Positions 58,036-64,000 of a stretch of DNA of 64,000 bases are shown here, in pieces. The position numbers and the translations under genes were made by a program. Each line of letters begins with the position of its first letter. Positions within the stretch are counted from its first letter, which is position 1. Origin of the DNA: Lottia gigantea (Eukaryota > Mollusca > Gastropoda > Lottiidae). The DNA is taken from assembly GCF_000327385.1 (NCBI RefSeq), contig NW_008707225.1, positions 756,013 to 820,012 of the forward strand, in the 5' to 3' direction. The notes under the pieces were generated by a model. The model ran no database searches. It had not been told where the DNA came from and saw only the letters and a list, made by a program, of their open reading frames with translations.

Positions 58036-58844
58036 ACGTTTCGTCAGCTTTTCAAAATAGAAATGTAATCATCAATATTCACACCTACAGATATTTGAAA
58101 AAAATTATCTTCCAGGTATATAGATAACAACTTTATTTGTTACATCATTACAATTTAACAATAAACAACAATAAGTAAATTGAATAAAATTTAAACCATT
58201 TTTAGATTCCTAGATGAAAATTTACAAAAAGTTTAATACCATTATAATACCTGACATTGTAATAATTGTTGTGTACAACACCATTTAACGTAATTTTGCA
58301 ATAATTAATCGAAGGTAAGCCCATATTAATATACCCACCAAAAGATCGTTTCACAGCTGTATATCGTTGTCTAAGGGGTAAATAAAAGATGTCTTAGTAT
58401 TCGCTTAGCCAGCCGATTCAATTCAACATACCCGCGTAATAATAATATTTCAATTTCGATATTGAGTTGTCTGCAATCACAAAACAAAGTAACTAATGGA
58501 AATGACGACAGTAAGTTGTTTCGTCCTCTAAACCGCAATTACCCTTCATTACGTAGTCCGAAAGTACAAGCGAACATTATTGTGATTCATGTAGCTTGAA
58601 CAGTTGATTGTTAGATGGCCAAACAGTGGCAGAATGCAAAATTTCATTATAAAATATTTGTAAATAGGTTGAGAATATTTAGAGTATGTTTTTTACATGT
58701 ATACGTAAACCCTTTAAATAGTTTTGGCGTTCTACAGAATAAACACAAAGATATTTATTCTATTAAACTTTCAGATAAGGCAAGGGGCGCATTTCTTTAC
58801 ATTTTGGTTATAGTTTTGAGAACTTCATTAACCTACTTAAACTG

Positions 58845-61800
58845 TCATACATCGGTTGCAATCTTTTCAAAATTTTTTGATTTTTCTTTGAGTTTATCGA
58901 ACATTTCTTGGTCCTGTTTAGAGAGATTTACAACAGGGTTGCGTGAGTATATCATAATTGCACATGTAACTACAAAAATGGCAGCAAATGTGTAAAAGTC
59001 AACAGGAATACCAAATATAATCCATGCTAATATGGCTGTAAACATCAGTTCCGTGGCACTTGCAAAACTCTTCAATATATTGTTTAAATACCTGAGAAAG
59101 AAGCTAATACAGATTCCTATACAAGTACCATTAGCTATAATACCTAAAACTGTAGGTTGGCAAACGGATTTTAAATTGACCAGAGTAAACGCTGTAAACA
59201 ATTCTCCACGATATAGCAACACAACACAATTAGAAACTATAGAATCAAAATACATGAAAATGTTCTGTATCATGAAATGAGCATCGCAACCTTTGATCAA
59301 ATATTCGTTATAAACACTGGCAAATACTGATGTGAATACTTGAATAAGAATCAATATAAAATGATAGTCAAACAATCGAAAATTTGTCATTAACTCGGGA
59401 TTTAGACTCGATTTATAACTATGGCGTACTTCCTTTAAAATACAACCAAACGTTAATAAAATTAACGAAAACCATTGCAGTTTGCTTAATTTCTTGCTGA
59501 ACAAAATCTGAAACAAAAACAAAAAATTCTCAATACAACAGATATTGGTATAAATATCATCAAACGGATATAAAAGTTCCTTTTATTTTTGAAGGCTGAA
59601 ACTGACACGCACGTACCGGTATTCAAAAGTATCCACCACAATCTAATTAAAACTGGAATAAATTTTTGTCCTGATATTTTCGCGTCATTATAAGAATCTA
59701 ACAAGTTTTCTGGCGCACTCTCACTCTGAAGACGTTAGCTTTTTACCAGTCGATATTGGATTACATCTACCACAGCCATACCCAGCGTTCAAATATGGAC
59801 ACCAGTGAATATTTGTATTAAACTCAACACTTACTTGAAAGACTATTCCAGTCAAAACAGTTTTAAACTGTAACAGTAAGAAATACGTTGTCGGATCATA
59901 ATAACTTAAGTTTATGAAGGATAAGTTATTATACACACTATACAACACTGCGGGCACAAAATACAGAAGTAAAGCTGAAAAAAAAATGTTGTTAATTTTA
60001 GATATCTGAAAATTTCCAAATCGTTGTTAAAATACAAAGTAGGTAACAAATGTGGTAACCAAAGACTCACTGTGTTGCTTTTGGGAGTTTAAAGTCTAGA
60101 AAATGAGTTTTTCAACAAGAACAAAAACATGAAACATTTAGAAAGCATTTTAATTCACGCCCGCATTGGAAAACGTCAGCAATGTCGATAAAATAATAAA
60201 ATCAAGCATATACCCTGACCGTTGTTCTTCAGTTCATTTAAAAACTCCCTACTCCCGTTACTGAAAGCAAAACATGTCAAATCATTATTTTGTATTCTTC
60301 ACCTTCGTTATAATATTCTTCTAAGAAGCTAATTAAAGGACTACAGAACATCCTATGATTCTTTCTAGTTCCAATAAATATGGCATCCAGCAAAGTGAAC
60401 GGATGCAAAGGCGATTATGATGGCTGATCATACGTTGATAAACGATTCAAAAGGAAGTTGGTACCAACAGGAAGCAAAAAAAAAAAACCTTCATTGTCTT
60501 AATGCGGATCAACCAATCCAACCTACATTCAACTGACCGAAACTTATGAAGATGTAAGAATAATCATATCGAAATATGGAATATAACTATGTCACTTCTT
60601 GTGAAAAGAAATTGATGTCTTACTTTTTTAAATACATGAGAACAAACGCAAAACATTTGAAGAACTCGGTAAGTATGATGACTGTCGTTGTATTGTAACT
60701 ATAGTTATTCTTTTCATCTTTAGATGCCGTTACCAAAATACCTATAATAGATAACACAAAACAAATTAACCTTATAAAATAGAGAAATGTGTTACATTAA
60801 CCATGATTTCAGTATGCTTTCGCGTTTACTGTGTACGTCATTGGACCGTTTTTCGGGTGAATTGGTCGATTGCACGGAAACATTGCCTTTCAAAGGGGAT
60901 TCATGTTTGTGTTTATCTAGTTTTCTTGGCCAAGATATGAGCAACAAATAAGATGTATTGTCCATCATACAGTAATATGAGACAAATTTATGTTAGACGA
61001 TTAAGGACGTCATTTGGACACACAATATCGTATAACTATACAGCTTAAAGGGCATTATGATTTGTTTCTAATTTTTTTTTCAAATTTATGAAAACTATAC
61101 GCCAGAATCAAGAAAATGTGTCCCTTAAATTATCAGAAAGTTTTAGCTTAAAATCCTGGCGTTAATTATAATAATAAAATTTTTACGTAAACTTTTTGAA
61201 TTTGTTATGCTTTTTTTGTAGGTGTTAGAAAATAACTAAATGAAGTTGAGCAAAATAAATGTCTAATTGTTATTGAAATCTTCGCATTCGAAAGGTTTAA
61301 AAGTTTTTATGAGGTCCAAACACCAAAACTAGTTTAAGCTGCTTACTTAACAATTAGTACAATCCCTCTTTAATTAACTCTTTTAAAACAAATTCTGCTT
61401 GATCAAGAAGATACATAGATGTAAATAGAAACAATTTTAGAAATATTATCAGTTACGATGTTTTTTAATAATGAAAATTTTGCATACTGTCCCTTTAATC
61501 GGACGAATGTTGAATAAGATAACATCATATTAGATTTCTTAATGAATAATCTTTTATGATAGTAAGTAATACTAAGTGGGTTAATGTATAACTCTGGACG
61601 TTTGGAAACTCGAACACGCCAACATCGGTCTGACCAGGTTTCAATAATCGCTTATTTTATCTTCGAAGACTCAGAGACTGTTCGTGTCATCGGATTTACA
61701 TAGATAAATTATTAAGATGAATAACGTCTCACAATAAGTCATAGATGGTTGACAGGTGTTCAATTCATTGCGCCAATGCAGTTGCATGATTATTCCTCTT

Positions 61801-62979
61801 TTACCAATAATAATAAGTAACTCGTCGGGAATGTGGAATTGTTGTACGTCGTAGGTCATCACTTTGCTTTTATTTAAATCCCCATTTAAGTCCACATCCC
61901 TTCAATAAACTTTTGTCAACTGTTTCTGTTGATTTTAGGATAAAGAATTTTCTTGTTGGGCGCTAAACTATCTTACTTACAACCCTTTCGGTTAACTCCG
62001 TGGAAAATACCAAATTTCCATTTTGATCACAGAAAACCATTTAAAGTTGTGCCTATCTATTCTGCTTGCTGGATTTGGTGAAATTTAAAAAATAACTAAG
62101 CCTTATCTTGAAATCGTCCAAATTTCTCAATACGTATATTATGTAGGCCCTACTTTGAGTGAATAAAGGAAATGTTTTTCAAGCTCTCATTTCCTTTCCT
62201 TGATAGTTGTTTAATGCAGAATACTACACGATTAGATTGTACTTGTAGACATTATAACAACAATTAATTTAAGTATTGTCCATTCTAAAACCCTCGATCA
62301 TTACAGCCTACTGTTCATGTTAATACAAGGATTAAAATCCCCATGGAGGTGACCATATTTCCTACCTAAAACCTGTTCGTGAGAATAAGCCATTTATGGT
62401 ATATTAAGTCGATTAATGTAAAGGTGCTGCTTGTTTACTAATCAAGCGTATATGTTTTAATGTATTAGTGTTATTAATTTTCAATGAGTACTGTTAAAAC
62501 TCTTCATTAAACATTCTAGCATCTGATATAATTGATGGGCGTGTTTGTCATTTTCAAACGGGAACGGATGAGAGTGCATTATTTACAAAAAATAATATTA
62601 AGCGCCAGGTGTTAATCTTTAGAAAAGTGCTATATGTATGACTAAACGATTTCCCATATCAGTTCTTCCGAACTGCATCACTGACACGGGCTTTACCTGG
62701 TTTTAAGTGCTAAGGTATCATTTCAATTTATGCTAGTGTCATATCTCATACCTCTAGTGTCTAACTCTGAACCACGCACAGCGTTTCTTTAGAATATAAA
62801 GATCTACAATATTACAATATTTAATTCCCAACTGTGTTTCCGTACTCAGTATAAGACAAAAGTTGATTATCAAATAAAATGTATTATGGCTTACCTTGAT
62901 TAACAAATAAAGCAATATAGCTCACAAAAACAATAAAACTTAAAGTATTTGGAAATAAATCTTGTGAGATAAAGGCCAT
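58845..62979 (-). CDS. SLC35A-family nucleotide-sugar transporter, paralogue B (complete)
   Basis: Same family and expected ER/Golgi role as the gene at 44270-47401. Coding exons in transcript order: 62979-62895 (ATG), 60741-60624, 60260-60214, 59974-59835, 59507-58845. Lengths are 85, 118, 47, 140 and 663 with continuous phase, giving 350 aa. Motifs: SFIVFVSYIALFVNQG (helix 1), VIILTEFFKC, VYNNLSFINL, YDPTTYFLLLQFKTVLT, KLSKLQWFSLILLTFGCIL, YNEYLIKGCDAHFMIQNIFM, NNILKSFASATELMFTAIL and YSRNPVVN. An open frame continues upstream of the chosen ATG, but the start chosen is exactly where paralogue A begins and gives equal first-exon length. The two proteins are clearly diverged, especially in the hydrophilic 47-base exon and the C-terminus, so the duplication is not recent. 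Substrate unknown. Confidence 0.9.
61045..61498 (+). mobile_element. Complete MITE of the TTAAAGGG family, 454 bp
   Basis: TTAAAGGGCAT at 61045 and GTCCCTTTAA at 61489-61498 are inverted ends. It is the most complete copy of the family also found at 35190, 39525 and 53728. It has no coding capacity. It lies in the first coding intron of SLC35A paralogue B. Confidence 0.82.
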
Positions 62980-64000
62980 TATTATCCACTCATCGGCATT
63001 TTCATTATTTGATTTTCTTCCTTGTCTTCTGATGGCTTGATTTTTATACCCATCTAATGGCTTTGTTGTCAACATACACAAACAAAGGTTCACGTGAGTA
63101 GATGGACTATAAATAGTCCACGTATACGCTGTATTTATTGTCATATACCAACCAACCATGTATTTATTACGAGCACTGATTCTTAACATGACACAGCATG
63201 CAATGTCAAAGACAATACAAGGTACACACTTGTTAGTCAGTCGTTTTATTTGATTAGTTTTATTCAAGAATTTCGAAGAAAATAAAATATGCATCATAAT
63301 TGTTTATGTCATGTGATAAACAAGATGTTGATTTTTTATTTTTTATCTCGTGGCATCAATTGAATGTATAAGAATCAATTATTTGTAAACGACGAGAAAT
63401 CAGTCATTCAGAAACATGTAGATTTTTTGTCAACAGCAGACCATCTCTTTGAATGGGCTGGATCGTCAATAGTGGATTTGTCAATACAGAAAAGAAACAA
63501 TTTAAACAATACATTAAAGATTTTTCCTGCACGACACAAAGTTACACATCATTCACCTTAAGATGACCCTTTGATTGATTTTCTAGTCTAGTATTTTCTA
63601 TTAGTTTTTTTGCATTGTTTCCTTTCGTACATTGAGATGGTCAGTCGCCATATGTTGGCCTGCCTGCCACTTTATCAATATTAGTCTTTATTGTATATTG
63701 CGATAAGGATTTTTATCTCGGTTCAAAATCTATGAATGTTGACCGCTTTGAGATAACGAAATGGACATTATAATTTACAGACCCATATATATCGGGTGGC
63801 CCAGAAGATTCGATAACATTTGTCATTTCAGGATTATTGAAGATATTGACAAATTTAAGATTATAATAAACTCTGACAAAAAAGATTATCTACTCGTGTT
63901 ATTCAATTTTATTGACGATTATTTATCCATAGCACACAACAGTGCTGTTCTCGGGTTCATAACACAGGTTCATAAAAACGATATAAACTCGTAGCACATG
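62980..64000. other. Upstream of SLC35A paralogue B, no gene recognised
   Basis: The promoter and 5' UTR of paralogue B should begin here. The open frames at 63364-63561 and 63761-63994 on the plus strand show no domain, signal or splice context that I recognise. I see no repeat family. Confidence 0.5.

Larger units (their letters stand above)
53256..58844. other. Transposon-rich intergenic region
   Basis: The space between HAO and SLC35A paralogue B. The left edge should contain the HAO promoter; no TATA-like element stands out. The rest is filled with the transposon pieces listed separately. The stretches 53960-54975 and 58046-58844 show nothing I recognise, except that the latter should hold the 3' UTR of paralogue B (TTTATT near 58755 as a possible minus-strand AATAAA). 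Confidence 0.5.

Noticed and set aside
63364-63994. Two open frames at the right edge as a further gene
   Set aside because: No homology recognised, no conserved splice sites, and base composition like the surrounding intergenic DNA.

Overview
The window looks like nuclear DNA of a lophotrochozoan, most probably a bivalve mollusc. It is AT-rich and has small exons in long introns with GT/AG borders. It carries tRNA-derived SINEs, many foldback MITEs, a 'GCCCACTT...GTCCGTCC' type element, a decayed CR1/L2-like LINE, and a 5S rRNA cluster of ordinary metazoan sequence. The organism call is inference; no marker gene fixes the species. There are assembly gaps at 1007-1056, 18888-19297 and 30703-30752, and a single N at 31095.

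Layout. (1) Positions 1-41424 hold the 3' part of a B3GALNT2 orthologue on the + strand: eight coding exons, 302 codons plus stop, whose 5' exons lie outside the window. Its introns carry several unrelated minisatellites, SINEs, a LINE tail and foldback elements. (2) Positions 44270-47401 (-) hold a complete five-exon SLC35A-type nucleotide-sugar transporter (paralogue A), convergent with B3GALNT2. (3) Positions 47615-48698 (+) hold a compact 5S rRNA cluster with a repeat unit of about 181 bp, starting only 213 bp upstream of the start codon of A and on the opposite strand; one member is a fusion of two partial genes. (4) Positions 49041-53255 (-) hold a complete eight-exon FMN-dependent 2-hydroxyacid oxidase (HAO/glycolate oxidase family) of 363 aa, ending in a possible peroxisomal signal, with two conserved active-site positions changed. 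(5) Positions 53256-58844 are transposon-rich intergenic DNA: a THAP/Harbinger-like transposase remnant, a tRNA-like SINE piece, and MITEs inserted in one another. (6) Positions 58845-62979 (-) hold a second SLC35A gene (paralogue B) whose first four coding exons have exactly the lengths and phases of those of A. (7) Positions 62980-64000 hold no gene I can recognise.

Working together: B3GALNT2 uses UDP-GalNAc to build the O-mannosyl trisaccharide of alpha-dystroglycan in the ER, and the adjacent SLC35A proteins should move nucleotide sugars into the ER/Golgi lumen. A functional link is therefore possible but rests only on adjacency. The oxidase belongs to peroxisomal 2-hydroxyacid metabolism and is not obviously linked. 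All exon models were assembled by eye from splice sites, reading phase and remembered family sequence, with no alignment or expression data. I found no single new 'system'. The most notable items are the altered oxidase active site, the very tight 5S cluster abutting a protein gene, and the many foldback elements close to exons.
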